Positions 26,251 to 34,697 of a DNA stretch of 64,000 nt are shown in pieces. Position numbers and translations under genes: made by a program. Origin of the DNA: Desulfosporosinus youngiae DSM 17734 (GTDB taxonomy: Bacteria > Bacillota > Desulfitobacteriia > Desulfitobacteriales > Desulfitobacteriaceae); the NCBI RefSeq assembly GCF_000244895.1, contig NZ_CM001441.1, positions 2,376,226-2,440,225 of the forward strand, read 5' to 3'. The notes beneath the pieces are model-generated. The model was not told the DNA's origin, searched no databases, and saw nothing but the letters and a program-made list of their open reading frames with translations. Numbering within the stretch: position 1 is the first letter of the stretch; every line of letters starts with the position of its first letter.

Positions 26251-27270
26251 TCACTTCAAGTGAAAATATTGCAGATTATCCATACTGAGCGGGAACGTCC
26301 CTGCCTCAATGCCTCTGACGACTTTTACAACTGTATCATTGAAGGGCGTAGGAATACCTACTTTCTTGCCTTCGGCACTGATATAGCCGTTTATCATGCC
26401 TATTTCTGTCAATTTGCCCTTTTCCAGGTCCTGCAGCATACTGGCTTTGGCCGGCCGCAGATTATTCAGGATATCATAGAACATCAGCTGTGACCTCTGG
26501 AACTCTTCTTCTGTACCAATGCTTCCCAAAAGAGTCATGTCCTTACCGCCTAAGTGAGGCATCTCATAACCCAAGGCTTGGCAGACTGCAACCCCCTCAT
26601 GGGCGATATAGCTGAGACAAGCACTGGCCTTGGGATTATCAATAAGATCTCCAAAAACACAGCCCAGGGCTGCCGACATTCCGCTCCAGCAGCTGTTAAA
26701 CATTACTTTCAGCCAGCGAGCCCCCATCAGATTGCTCGTAATGCTGACCGGCCCCATTTTTTCCAGGGTGCCTGCTACCATCCGGATACGGTTCCCGATA
26801 ACACCATCCAGCTCACCTATTTCAAATAAGGTATCCAGTTTGGTAACGTCCGAAGTTAACTCAGAAACACCGGGCTCAATAAAGGTTGCCCCCCAAAGAA
26901 GTGTTCCTCCCACAGTTCTCTCTTTGCCGATGATCCTGGCCACGCTTGGTTCAGGAACTCCATTTTGCAGGGTACATACTGTACTATCCGCCTTCAGAAA
27001 GGGCAGCAGATGATTCAGGACTTCCTCATTAGCCGTCTGCTTGGTAAGCAGAAACACCAGATCATAGCAGCCTTCCATCTGGTCGGGGGTGATAGCCTTG
27101 ACCGGCACGGTAAAATTTGCACAGCGGATTAGTCTGGCACCCTTTTCATTAAGTGCTTTGACGTGATCCGTGTAGGCGTCGATTAAATGAATTTCCAACC
27201 CGCTTTTGGTTAGATAGGCCCCCAGGATCATACCCATTGCCCCGCAGCCCAGGATCGCAGTTCTCATCAT
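26251..27270 (-). CDS. Ketopantoate reductase (PanE/ApbA)-family dehydrogenase
   Basis: 339-residue NAD(P)-dependent hydroxy-acid dehydrogenase. The Rossmann motif is AILGCGAMGMILGAYL at the N-terminus; FLLTKQTAN and LQNGVPEPSVA correspond to the family's KxxQ-like and QNG motifs, and the C-terminal helical domain follows (SITSNLMGARWLKVMFNSC with the conserved Lys/Asn). Such paralogues outside pantothenate operons oxidise or reduce various hydroxy/keto acids. It lies 22 bases after the BKACE gene on the same strand behind a sigma-54 promoter, so it most likely makes the beta-keto acid substrate for that enzyme rather than pantoate. Substrate is inferred. Confidence 0.8.
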   Translation of the reverse strand: MMRTAILGCGAMGMILGAYLTKSGLEIHLIDAYTDHVKALNEKGARLIRCANFTVPVKAITPDQMEGCYDLVFLLTKQTANEEVLNHLLPFLKADSTVCTLQNGVPEPSVARIIGKERTVGGTLLWGATFIEPGVSELTSDVTKLDTLFEIGELDGVIGNRIRMVAGTLEKMGPVSITSNLMGARWLKVMFNSCWSGMSAALGCVFGDLIDNPKASACLSYIAHEGVAVCQALGYEMPHLGGKDMTLLGSIGTEEEFQRSQLMFYDILNNLRPAKASMLQDLEKGKLTEIGMINGYISAEGKKVGIPTPFNDTVVKVVRGIEAGTFPLSMDNLQYFHLK

Positions 27271-27292
27271 TTATTCCTCTCTTTCAAATGTC

Positions 27293-28135
27293 TCAGCGCA
27301 CCAGAGGCTTGATGCCCAAAATTTCCCGGGCCTCGGCAGGAGCAGCAATGTCTTTGCCAAACTCCTTAACCACCCTTACGGCCCGCTCCACCAGCATAAC
27401 ATTGGAAGCTTTGACGCCCTTGGCGTACATCACATTGTCCTCCAGGCCGACCCGGATAGCGTTTGCGCCCAGGGCCAGGGCAGCATACATGATGGGCATA
27501 TGGTCCTTTCCGATCCCAAAGGCAGACCACTTGCTGCCCTCCGGCAAATGGCGGACCAAATGCTGCAGGTTTTCGACGCTGGCCTCCATACCGCCCAGAA
27601 CGCCCAGTACCAGCTGGCAGTACAGCGGAGCTTTGAGGACCCCCTGCTTGACATAATGCTTGGCGTTGCCCAGCATCCCCATATCAAAAATCTCCACCTC
27701 GGGTTTTACATCATAGTCTTGATAGCACTTGCCCAGCTCTACCAGGAAATCGGGGCTATTATCGAAGACAAAAGAGCAGCCCCAGTTCATGGATCCCGCA
27801 TCGTAGGAACCCATCTCGATGGCCGGGATAGTTTGGAAATGAGCCATTCTTTCCCCGGGTTTTGGATTCATTGCCCCGGAGGAGGTGCAGCAGATCACCA
27901 CATCGCAGTCCTCATGAGCACGCAGCAACTCCACAGTCTTTTGGAAACGAGCCGTTTCCATAGAACCGTTGCCCTTATCGTCCCGCATATGCAAATGCAC
28001 TATAGCCGCACCGGCCTTCCAGCAGTTATAGGCGTCTTCCGCGATTTGCTCCGGAGTCAGGGGAATATTTTCATTAATCTCCTTGGGGGTAACTGCGCCG
28101 GTTAGGGCCGCTGTCAGGATAATCTTGTCAGGCAT
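27293..28135 (-). CDS. Beta-keto acid cleavage enzyme (BKACE, 3-keto-5-aminohexanoate cleavage family)
   Basis: 280-residue DUF849/BKACE enzyme. Family chemistry: beta-keto acid plus acetyl-CoA gives acetoacetate plus the CoA ester of the rest. Zinc ligands are expected in AAIVHLHMRDDKG (two His) with Glu in IRVGLEDNVMYAKG; the start IILTAALTGAVTPKE and SGAMNPKPGERM are typical. Substrate selectivity in this family is set by a few pocket residues and cannot be assigned by eye; lysine fermentation is not supported because the other genes of that pathway are absent. First gene of a two-gene unit with the PanE-like dehydrogenase. The two-subunit CoA-transferase at 30103-31408 could handle the acetoacetate. 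Confidence 0.88.
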   Translation of the reverse strand: MPDKIILTAALTGAVTPKEINENIPLTPEQIAEDAYNCWKAGAAIVHLHMRDDKGNGSMETARFQKTVELLRAHEDCDVVICCTSSGAMNPKPGERMAHFQTIPAIEMGSYDAGSMNWGCSFVFDNSPDFLVELGKCYQDYDVKPEVEIFDMGMLGNAKHYVKQGVLKAPLYCQLVLGVLGGMEASVENLQHLVRHLPEGSKWSAFGIGKDHMPIMYAALALGANAIRVGLEDNVMYAKGVKASNVMLVERAVRVVKEFGKDIAAPAEAREILGIKPLVR

Positions 28136-28174
28136 GAGTTCTCTTCCTTTCTATTTTCCTGGTTATTAATAAAA

Positions 28175-28188
28175 GCAATATTGGTGCC
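28175..28188 (-). promoter_or_regulatory. Sigma-54 (-24/-12) promoter of the BKACE operon
   Basis: Minus strand TTGGCACCAATATTGCTT: GG at 28188-28187, GC at 28176-28175, 10-base spacing. About 40 bases before the BKACE start codon. Confidence 0.78.
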
Positions 28189-28344
28189 AACTTAATTGTG
28201 GTTTAAGCATCTTAAACCTTGATACTATGCAGGGGAGGATTGAAACAGGTGAACTCTGCCGGTTTCTGCCTATTCCAGACTGAGGGGCAATCTGATTGAA
28301 CAGGGAAGAGCTCTTTCCAAGTTGGACAGGTTATCCTCCGAGAG

Positions 28345-28403
28345 TTCTGCGATATTGCAGAATTTTGCAACATTGCAGAATATTCTCGCAATGTTGCAAA
28401 ATT
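28345..28403. promoter_or_regulatory. Three tandem operator/enhancer sites
   Basis: TTCTGCGATATTGCAGAA (28345-28362), TTTTGCAACATTGCAGAA (28363-28380) and an inverted version TTCTCGCAATGTTGCAAAA (28383-28401). The last two form a near-perfect 43-base palindrome at 28361-28403. They lie 157-215 bases upstream of the leftward sigma-54 promoter, the usual enhancer distance, and about 50-110 bases before the activator's start codon, where they could also allow autoregulation. Confidence 0.65.
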
Positions 28404-28453
28404 CTGTTATACTTAAAGTGTCTACAGACGTGTACTAGAGGAGGTAATATTGC

Positions 28454-29869
28454 ATGGAACACGAGGGCTCATTTTACGCTGAAATTCTGGATAACATTAA
28501 TATTGGCATCTTTGTGCTGGATGCAGAAGGCAACTACCTCTATTTTAACGACGCCTATTGTAAGATGAATTATAAACCGCCGTCATTTTATAAAAATACT
28601 TCGGTTCCTAAAATGAAAGAACTTGGCATCATTACAAGCGGGGCCTGGGAAAAAGTCATGCGGGAAAAGCGTCAGGCTACGGTACAGCTCACCGTCACAG
28701 ATGAAGATAATGACAATTCCTATCAAGTATTTGTCTCCGGTACGCCCTCTTTCACCGGCGACGGCAGCATCAATCATGTCATTTGTCTGGCGGAATCCGT
28801 TGAAAAACTGAACATTCGTATCCAGACCGGCATATTGAACAAGTGCTTCGGCACGAATTCCACCATGCCCAAACTCCCAAAAAGTATTGACATCATTGCC
28901 GAAAGCCCCGGCATGAAGCTGCTTTTGAGCCAGCTTTCCATCGTGGCCAAAACCGATGCCGCAGTCCTGATCATCGGTCCCACCGGTTCCGGCAAGGAGG
29001 TGGTGGCGGAATATATCCATCGGATGAGTGCCCGCGGCAACGGCCCCTTTATCGTGGTGAATTGCGCCGCCATACCGGAAAATCTCTTGGAATCGGAGCT
29101 CTTCGGCTATGAAAAAGGTTCCTTCACCGGTGCCTCCTCCCTGGGAAAAAGGGGCCTCATCGAGATGGCGGACGGCGGAACTCTGTTTCTGGACGAAATC
29201 AACTCCATACCTCTCAGCCTGCAGGCAAAATTGCTGCGCGTTCTGGAAACACGGCAGGTTAAACGGGTCGGTTCTCTGGCGTCCAAAGCCATTGATTTCC
29301 GCCTTCTGACCGCATCCAACGAGGAACTGGAAGCGCTAATCAGGGAGAAGCGGTTTCGTTCAGACTTGTTCTATCGCATCAGCGTTGTACCCGTCCGTAT
29401 CCTGCCCCTTCTGGAGCGAAAGGAGGACATCATCCCGCTGGCCCTGTACTTTCTTCAGCATTTCTGTAAAAAGTATTCTTGTATGAAGGTGCTCTCGGAA
29501 CAGGTCATGGATTTCATGCTTTCTTATGATTGGCCCGGTAATGTCCGCGAACTGCGCAATTTCATCGAACGTCTCATCGCCACCTCACCGGAAAGCGATT
29601 TGCTGGTTGAAGGCATTCCCGCCGGCCTTTTGCAGACAGCAACGCAAAGGGAGCAGAATCCGGTTCGTCCCTTGCTGTCTCCCGTGGCTGAAAATACGAC
29701 CTCAAGCATTGATGAGAGCCAATTTTCCTATCAGTCCTACATGAACCAGTGCGAGGAGCAGTTGCTGCGCAATGCTTTCGCGCACTTCAAAACTCCCGCC
29801 AAAGTGGCGGAAATCTTAAAACTGGACCTGTCCAATGTCTATCGAAAAAAGAAAAAGTATAATATCTGA
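28454..29869 (+). CDS. Sigma-54-dependent activator with PAS sensor domain
   Basis: 471 residues: N-terminal PAS domain ([27 protein letters not shown]), AAA+ domain and C-terminal Fis-type helix-turn-helix ([23 protein letters not shown]). Walker A is [16 protein letters not shown] and Walker B is [13 protein letters not shown]. The sigma-54-contacting loop is GSFTGA instead of the usual GAFTGA, a variation known in working activators. It is divergent to the BKACE operon and next to three tandem dyads, so it most likely controls the three nearby -24/-12 promoters (26174, 28175, 29957). AGGAGGT lies before the ATG. Confidence 0.9.
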   Translation: MEHEGSFYAEILDNINIGIFVLDAEGNYLYFNDAYCKMNYKPPSFYKNTSVPKMKELGIITSGAWEKVMREKRQATVQLTVTDEDNDNSYQVFVSGTPSFTGDGSINHVICLAESVEKLNIRIQTGILNKCFGTNSTMPKLPKSIDIIAESPGMKLLLSQLSIVAKTDAAVLIIGPTGSGKEVVAEYIHRMSARGNGPFIVVNCAAIPENLLESELFGYEKGSFTGASSLGKRGLIEMADGGTLFLDEINSIPLSLQAKLLRVLETRQVKRVGSLASKAIDFRLLTASNEELEALIREKRFRSDLFYRISVVPVRILPLLERKEDIIPLALYFLQHFCKKYSCMKVLSEQVMDFMLSYDWPGNVRELRNFIERLIATSPESDLLVEGIPAGLLQTATQREQNPVRPLLSPVAENTTSSIDESQFSYQSYMNQCEEQLLRNAFAHFKTPAKVAEILKLDLSNVYRKKKKYNI

Positions 29870-29907
29870 TTTGCCGTGTCAGGCAGACAATAAAATAAAA
29901 TGCTTTT

Positions 29908-29951
29908 AGCAGCCTTAGTTCGAATTTCCATGGGACTGAGGCTGTTGTTTT
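29908..29951 (+). terminator. Terminator of the PAS activator gene
   Basis: AGCAGCCTTAGT pairs imperfectly with ACTGAGGCTGTT and is followed by a T-rich run. It lies immediately upstream of the next -24/-12 promoter. Confidence 0.6.
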
Positions 29952-29956
29952 TATTT

Positions 29957-29970
29957 GGCATACTTATTGC
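29957..29970 (+). promoter_or_regulatory. Sigma-54 (-24/-12) promoter of the CoA-transferase genes
   Basis: TTTGGCATACTTATTGCAAT: GG at 29957-29958 and GC at 29969-29970 with 10-base spacing. About 130 bases before the first CoA-transferase gene. Confidence 0.78.
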
Positions 29971-30102
29971 AATAGCATGTGACGCAAAAGACTGGGGAAG
30001 AGCCCCTGGACTTGCATTTGGCAAACCGGGATTTCTGCAATGAACAGCGCAGTGGAGTTTCAAGCTAAGAACTTCTATATTTTTAGGAAAGGTTGATTGA
30101 GG

Positions 30103-30777
30103 ATGGCACAATTAGTGACACTTGAAGAAGCAATTGGCAAGATTCGGAATGGAATGACTATCATGGTCGGAGGATTTCTCGGGTGTGGAGTCCCGGACCA
30201 ACTTCTGGAAGCTGTTTGTCATAAGGAAGCCAGGGAGTTAACTATCATAGCCAATGACACAGGTATTCTCGGGGATGCAATGTCCCAGCTCATAATCAAG
30301 CGCTGTGCGAGTAAAGTTGTCGCAACCCATATAGGAACCAACAAAGAGACCGGGAGGCAAATGACCGCGGGTGAACTTGAGGTAAAGCTCGTGCCCCAAG
30401 GAACGTTAATCGAGCAAATTCGGGCGGCAGGATCAGGTTTAGGAGGAATCTTAACCCCAACGGGGATCGGAACGGTTATCGAAAAAGGTAAGCAAAAACT
30501 TGTTGTAAACAGCACTGAATATCTACTTGAACTCCCCATCCGTGCTGATATAGCCTTATTAAATGCCTATAAAGGAGATAAGACCGGAAACCTGGTCTAT
30601 CGCCGTTCAGCCCGTAACTTTAATCCCATCATTGCCATGGCAGCGGATATTATTATTGCCCAAGTGGATCATATCGTTGAGGATGGAGAGATCGATCCGG
30701 ATGAAGTCATGACTCCCGGTATCTTTGTCGATTATTTGGTTCAGAAACAACCGAGGGAGGTTCCTAACGTTGGATAA
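30103..30777 (+). CDS. 3-oxoacid CoA-transferase subunit A (AtoD/ScoA-like)
   Basis: 224-residue alpha subunit of a family I CoA-transferase that moves CoA between acids such as acetoacetate, butyrate and acetate. The CoA-binding glycine loop is MVGGFLGCGVPDQLLEA; GTNKETGRQM and LTPTGIGTVIEKGK are also typical. ATG 30103 is preferred; TTG 30097 is possible. It overlaps the subunit B gene by 8 bases. With BKACE nearby, the likely job is to reactivate acetoacetate to acetoacetyl-CoA. Confidence 0.9.
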   Translation: MAQLVTLEEAIGKIRNGMTIMVGGFLGCGVPDQLLEAVCHKEARELTIIANDTGILGDAMSQLIIKRCASKVVATHIGTNKETGRQMTAGELEVKLVPQGTLIEQIRAAGSGLGGILTPTGIGTVIEKGKQKLVVNSTEYLLELPIRADIALLNAYKGDKTGNLVYRRSARNFNPIIAMAADIIIAQVDHIVEDGEIDPDEVMTPGIFVDYLVQKQPREVPNVG

Positions 30778-31408
30778 GGAAGCAAGAATGGATTGGTTAG
30801 TTAGACGAGTGGCCCAAGAATTCAAAACCGGGGATGTGGTCAATTTAGGAATCGGAATTCCGACGAAGGTTGCCGGGGCATTACCGGAAGGAATAAAGAT
30901 AATCCTTCAATCTGAAAACGGTTATTTGGGAGGCGGTCCGGCACCGGAAAAGGGAAAAGAAGATCCCAATACGGTAAATGCCGGAGGGCAATATACGACG
31001 ATCTTGCCAGGCGGCTGCAGCTTTGATAGTGCCACATCCTTTGCCATCATCCGTGGCGGGCATGTAGATGTCACAGTGCTGGGGGCCCTGCAAGTGGATG
31101 AAGAGGGGAATTTGGCCAATTGGATGATACCGGGCAAATTAGTTGCGGGAATGGGTGGGGCAATGGACTTAGTGGTTGGAGCACAACGGGTTATCGTTGC
31201 CATGGAGCATACCGCCAAAAATGGCAGTTTCAAAATCCTGAAAAAGTGCACCTTGCCTTTGACAGCAGTCAAACAAGTCAATCTGATCGTTACTGATATG
31301 GGAGTTATCGAAGTAACTCCCATAGGTTTGATCCTTAAAGAGCTGGCCCCTGGCTTAACCTTCGAGGAAGTTCAAGCCAGTACGGAAGCCTCTTTGAGCA
31401 TTCGGTGA
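30770..31408 (+). CDS. 3-oxoacid CoA-transferase subunit B (AtoA/ScoB-like)
   Basis: 212-residue beta subunit carrying the catalytic glutamate in the motif LQSENGYLGGGPAP. Other family stretches are GDVVNLGIGIPTKVAG, IRGGHVDVTVLGALQVDEEGNLANW and GMGGAMDLV. The frame is open from 30725, but TTG 30770 (LDKEARMDWLVRRVAQEF) follows GAGGGAGG by 9 bases and overlaps the subunit A stop, which fits coupling. End of the short operon; a terminator lies about 110 bases beyond. Confidence 0.9.
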   Translation: MDKEARMDWLVRRVAQEFKTGDVVNLGIGIPTKVAGALPEGIKIILQSENGYLGGGPAPEKGKEDPNTVNAGGQYTTILPGGCSFDSATSFAIIRGGHVDVTVLGALQVDEEGNLANWMIPGKLVAGMGGAMDLVVGAQRVIVAMEHTAKNGSFKILKKCTLPLTAVKQVNLIVTDMGVIEVTPIGLILKELAPGLTFEEVQASTEASLSIR

Positions 31409-31517
31409 TTTACAAACAAAGGGATAGTGACAAAATAAATGAATAGCTATGAATTTCCAAAGAACACCATTCAACAGTTTGGACAATGAAATGAAAAGCC
31501 AGTTCCTCTAAATAAGA

Positions 31518-31553
31518 CAAGATGAAAGAAGTTTTTTCCTTTCATCTTGTTTT
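31518..31553 (+). terminator. Terminator of the CoA-transferase operon
   Basis: Perfect 11-base arms CAAGATGAAAG (31518-31528) and CTTTCATCTTG (31539-31549) followed by TTTTG. Confidence 0.75.
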
Positions 31554-31649
31554 GCTTAGGGTTTTTTATTTTAAGGTGACCTGTAGCAACTCTATTTCAA
31601 CTAGTGTGATTAGTTCAATAAATTAGATATTGGAGAAGCTTAATTTAAA

Positions 31650-31689
31650 GCTAACGATTCAAATTTGGATCGTTAGCTTCAAATTTGAA
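31650..31689. promoter_or_regulatory. Enhancer-type palindromes upstream of a sigma-54 promoter
   Basis: A 28-base near-perfect palindrome at 31650-31677 (arms GCTAACGAT, centre TTCAAATTTGG) is followed directly by a second TTCAAATTTGAA at 31678-31689. They sit about 120-160 bases before the -24/-12 element at 31811. The same core recurs at 39675 and 40167-40196 in front of another sigma-54 promoter. Confidence 0.65.
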
Positions 31690-31810
31690 TCGTTATGTGG
31701 ATGAAAGATTCAACCAAATCTCTTTTTGGCGAATTCCAGACTATCAAGATGCCGCATAAAGACTCAGTTTGAAGGCATAAGGCCAATTATGTTTGACTTT
31801 TTTTGTTCAT

Positions 31811-31824
31811 GGCACGATTATTGC
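31811..31824 (+). promoter_or_regulatory. Sigma-54 (-24/-12) promoter of the monooxygenase-SDR-CaiB unit
   Basis: CATGGCACGATTATTGCAAT: GG at 31811-31812, GC at 31823-31824, 10-base spacing. The flanking sequence resembles that of the promoter at 40320. Confidence 0.78.
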
Positions 31825-32161
31825 AATCATAGCATATGACGGTTTATTCCGAACATTTAGTCAATTTAAAGTTTGATTAAGCTTTAGTATAGACTTTGCC
31901 TAAGATAATAATGAAGTTCTTTAGGCGGTCCTGCCAAGAACTTGAACCAGACTAAATAGTTTCCAGTGAGTTTATCCATTGCTTTTTGCTGAGTTCGGCC
32001 TTGGCAGGTACTTTAGAAACTGTGTTCTTTTTACGGGTCGCGGGCGACCATACACAGACTTGTTTGTGACTGATGCCAAGAAGGAAGGAGGGGAATGAAG
32101 GATTTTGAGAATTAAGTGCTTTGATTATGATTATTAGATTGTAAAAGAGAGGGGATATTTT
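31825..32161 (+). other. Long untranslated leader with inverted repeat
   Basis: About 330 bases between the sigma-54 promoter and the first start codon without a supported gene. CCTGCCAAG (31929 on) and CTTGGCAGG (32003 on) could pair across about 65 bases. Related CTTGGCA/TGCCAAG sequences recur at 39750-39800. No known riboswitch recognised. Confidence 0.4.
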
Positions 32162-32452
32162 ATGATAACAATTTTAGCTTTTATGAAAGCTCTACCTGGC
32201 AAGGAAAACGAGTTAGCTGAAGTATGTGCCCTACTGGCAAATGAGGTGAAGGTTAACGAAAAAGGTAACTTTATGTACAAAGTTCACGTTGCTGCTGCTG
32301 ACCCCTCTGAATTTATTCTTGTAGAGAAATATGAGGACGAGCAGGCTTTAGAGATTCACCGGAATACAGCCTATTTAAAAGAAGCTAAGGTTAAGTTCCA
32401 AACTCTACTTGCTGTTCCACTCCAATTAAAATTCTTAAATGAACTTGAGTAA
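32162..32452 (+). CDS. Antibiotic biosynthesis monooxygenase (ABM)-domain protein, 96 aa
   Basis: Small ferredoxin-like alpha/beta barrel of the ABM/YgiN type: ITILAFMKALPGKENELAEVCALL, then FMYKVHVAAADPSEFILVEKYEDEQALEIHRNT. Members include quinol monooxygenases, but many act as cofactor-free oxygenases or have no known activity. AGAGAGGGG ribosome binding site before the ATG. First gene after the sigma-54 promoter at 31811, followed by an SDR gene 51 bases later. In an anaerobe an oxygenase reaction is doubtful, so the true role is open. Confidence 0.75.
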   Translation: MITILAFMKALPGKENELAEVCALLANEVKVNEKGNFMYKVHVAAADPSEFILVEKYEDEQALEIHRNTAYLKEAKVKFQTLLAVPLQLKFLNELE

Positions 32453-32503
32453 CTATTGATGTTATTTTTTATGAAAAAATGCTTATTTATGGAGGGATGT
32501 TAG

Positions 32504-33283
32504 GTGAGGCGCAATCGAGAACTCTTTGATTTAACCGGACAAGTGGCTATTGTAACTGGCGGAGCTTCAGGTATTGGTGTTCAAATGGCATATGCTCTGG
32601 GGGAAGCGGGTGCAAATCTGGTTATTGCAGCAAGAAAGATCGAAAGGTGTATGGAGGCTGCAGTCAAAATGGAAGACGATCTTGGGGTGAAAGTATTACC
32701 AGCCAGAGTAGACGTAAGTATACCTGAAGAAATTGACGATTTATATGATTTAGTAATGAAAGAATATGGTCGTGTAGATATCCTAATCAATAATTCTGGA
32801 GCTTCATGGGGCGCACCTTCTCTGGAATTTCCCCTTGATGGATGGAGAAAAGTAATCAACACCAATCTTACCGGTTCGTGGCTCATGGCTCAGAAGGCAG
32901 GTCAAATAATGGCAAAACAAAAGTATGGAAGAGTTATTAACTTGGCTTCTCTGGCGGCGTTCGTTGGCGCACCTGCTGAAATTATGGATGCAGTACCTTA
33001 CCAAGCGAGTAAAGCAGCTATTGCTGGTTTAACCAAGGATTTGGCAGTAAAGTGGGCAGAGCATAACATTACAGTAAATGCCTTAGCACCAGGTTGGTTT
33101 CCAAGTAGAATGACTAATGGAACGTTAGACAAGAGTGGAGAACTAATGTTAAAGAATATCCCTGTGCGACGTTTTGGCTCCGATGATGAACTAAAAGCAG
33201 CTACCTTATTTCTGGCTTCGCCTGGTGCCAGTTATGTTACTGGCGTCATCTTAAGTGTCGATGGTGGATGGGTTGCTCAATAA
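32504..33283 (+). CDS. Short-chain dehydrogenase/reductase (module A)
   Basis: 259-residue classical SDR. Cofactor motif TGGASGIG near residue 18, ILINNSGAS, and catalytic Ser/Tyr/Lys region with YQASKAA; VTGVILSVDGGWVAQ closes the protein. GTG start follows GGAGGGATG. It resembles gluconate-5-dehydrogenase-like SDRs but the substrate is not readable. It is a close paralogue of the SDR at 47636-48415: both start with R(H/R)xRELxDLTGQVAIVTGG and share DAVPY before the active-site Ser/Lys. Likely oxidises a hydroxyl in the degraded compound. Confidence 0.88.
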   Translation: MRRNRELFDLTGQVAIVTGGASGIGVQMAYALGEAGANLVIAARKIERCMEAAVKMEDDLGVKVLPARVDVSIPEEIDDLYDLVMKEYGRVDILINNSGASWGAPSLEFPLDGWRKVINTNLTGSWLMAQKAGQIMAKQKYGRVINLASLAAFVGAPAEIMDAVPYQASKAAIAGLTKDLAVKWAEHNITVNALAPGWFPSRMTNGTLDKSGELMLKNIPVRRFGSDDELKAATLFLASPGASYVTGVILSVDGGWVAQ

Positions 33284-33308
33284 GGATTATATATTTGGGA
33301 TGAAGAAG

Positions 33309-33414
33309 ATGAACTTTAAGAAAAGAAACGATGATATTGTCTGCGTTAGCGCAGTTAGAACACCTTATGGCCGCTTCGACACAGGGTACAGGAGCGATCA
33401 TCTGGGTTAAATAG
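33309..33414 (+). pseudogene. Thiolase gene remnant, both ends kept, middle deleted
   Basis: ATG 33309 opens MNFKKRNDDIVCVSAVRTPY then GRF, almost identical to the start of the thiolase at 61697 (MSFKKSNDDIVCVSAVRTPF). Directly after GRF the frame shifts and the sequence reads TQGTGAIIWVK then TAG, the last residues of the same thiolase (TQGAGAIIWVE). About 1.2 kb between is missing. The 34-codon frame that results is not a meaningful protein. Confidence 0.85.
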
Positions 33415-33427
33415 GGGGAAGAAAAGA

Positions 33428-34654
33428 TTGAATAAGCAGATAAAAATTCTTGAAGGTATGAAGGTTGTGGATCTAACAAGAATTTTAACGGGACCATATT
33501 GTACTCAAGTTCTTGCTGATATGGGAGCACAAATCGACAAGATAGAAGATATAGGGCCAAATGCCAATGAAAGAAGTTGGCCGCCTTATGCTCCGGGGAC
33601 TGAGGAAAGCACTTATTTTTTGGGAATTAATAGAGGCAAAAAAAGCATCGAGTTAAATCTGAAAGAACAGAAAGCTAAGGAAATCGTTCATAAATTAGTT
33701 GCTGAGGCAGATATAGTTGTTGAGAACTTCGCCCCCGGTGTTGCGGGCAAATTAGGTGTTGGATATGAAACCATTAAAAGCTTAAAGTCCGATATTATTT
33801 ATCTTTCTATATCATCCTTTGGACAAACGGGCCCCTTAAGCAAATTGCCAGGTTATGATATGTTAGCCCAGGCTATGGGTGGATTACTGAGTATTACAGG
33901 ACTTCCGGATACACCCATAAGGGTGGGGTCTTCTATGGGAGACATAATTGCAGGACTCTATGGTGTGATCAGTATTCTCGGAGCTTTGAACTATAGAAAT
34001 AAAACTGGCGAAGGGCAGCATATTGATATAGCTCTAGTTGATTGTATATTTACTTGCCTGGAGAATTTTGTACCGGCGTATACCATATGTAATCAGCTTC
34101 CTCAGAGACGTGGCAGCAGGCATCCAGATGGAGGCCCGTATGATGTATATACTTGTAAGGATGGATATGTCTGCATTGTAGCTTCTAATGAAAAGCTATG
34201 GGGAAATATGTGTAAAATCATGGGTTGTTCCGAACTGGCTACTGACCCTAAGTTTAACAGCAATCAAGCGCGTATTGCGAATATTGAAGAAATGACTGAT
34301 ATCATAAATCAATGGATGAAAGATTATACCGTTGCGCAGGTCATTAAAGCGTTCCGTGAGGGTCGTGTACCCGTCGCTCCAATCTTGGAAATACCTCAGA
34401 TTGTAGAAAGTGAGAATACTAAATTTCGGGAAATGTTAATTGAATATGACCATACAACAGCCGGAACAATCAAAGTTCCGGGAAATCCCATGAAATTTGG
34501 GGCTTATAATGCCAAAGCAGAGTCGCCACCACCTTTTAAGGGCCAGCATAATATCGAAATACTCACTCGATTAGGCTTAGATTCCCAAACAATTGAGGAT
34601 ATGATTGAGTCCGGTATTGTTGGAAATGGGCATATTGTAAGAGCAAAGAAGTAA
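33428..34654 (+). CDS. CaiB/BaiF family III CoA-transferase
   Basis: 408-residue family III CoA-transferase that exchanges CoA between acids through an aspartyl-CoA intermediate. Typical parts are GMKVVDLTRILTGPYCTQVLADMGAQ, YFLGINRGKKSIELNLK, and GEGQHIDIALVDC, where the catalytic Asp region lies. TTG start at 33428 follows AGGGGGAAG. The gene is downstream of the SDR and the thiolase remnant, so it probably activates the acid imported by the MFS carrier that follows. Close relatives act on carnitine, bile acids, formate/oxalate or benzylsuccinate; which applies cannot be seen. Confidence 0.88.
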   Translation: MNKQIKILEGMKVVDLTRILTGPYCTQVLADMGAQIDKIEDIGPNANERSWPPYAPGTEESTYFLGINRGKKSIELNLKEQKAKEIVHKLVAEADIVVENFAPGVAGKLGVGYETIKSLKSDIIYLSISSFGQTGPLSKLPGYDMLAQAMGGLLSITGLPDTPIRVGSSMGDIIAGLYGVISILGALNYRNKTGEGQHIDIALVDCIFTCLENFVPAYTICNQLPQRRGSRHPDGGPYDVYTCKDGYVCIVASNEKLWGNMCKIMGCSELATDPKFNSNQARIANIEEMTDIINQWMKDYTVAQVIKAFREGRVPVAPILEIPQIVESENTKFREMLIEYDHTTAGTIKVPGNPMKFGAYNAKAESPPPFKGQHNIEILTRLGLDSQTIEDMIESGIVGNGHIVRAKK

Positions 34655-34697
34655 TCTTAGAGACCTCAGAGCCTGTTGCTCACGCTTCATTTTTGAA

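Noticed and set aside
27293-28135. Lysine fermentation (kce) assignment
   Set aside because: None of the aminomutases, the 3,5-diaminohexanoate dehydrogenase or the aminobutyryl-CoA lyase is nearby, so only the family is named.
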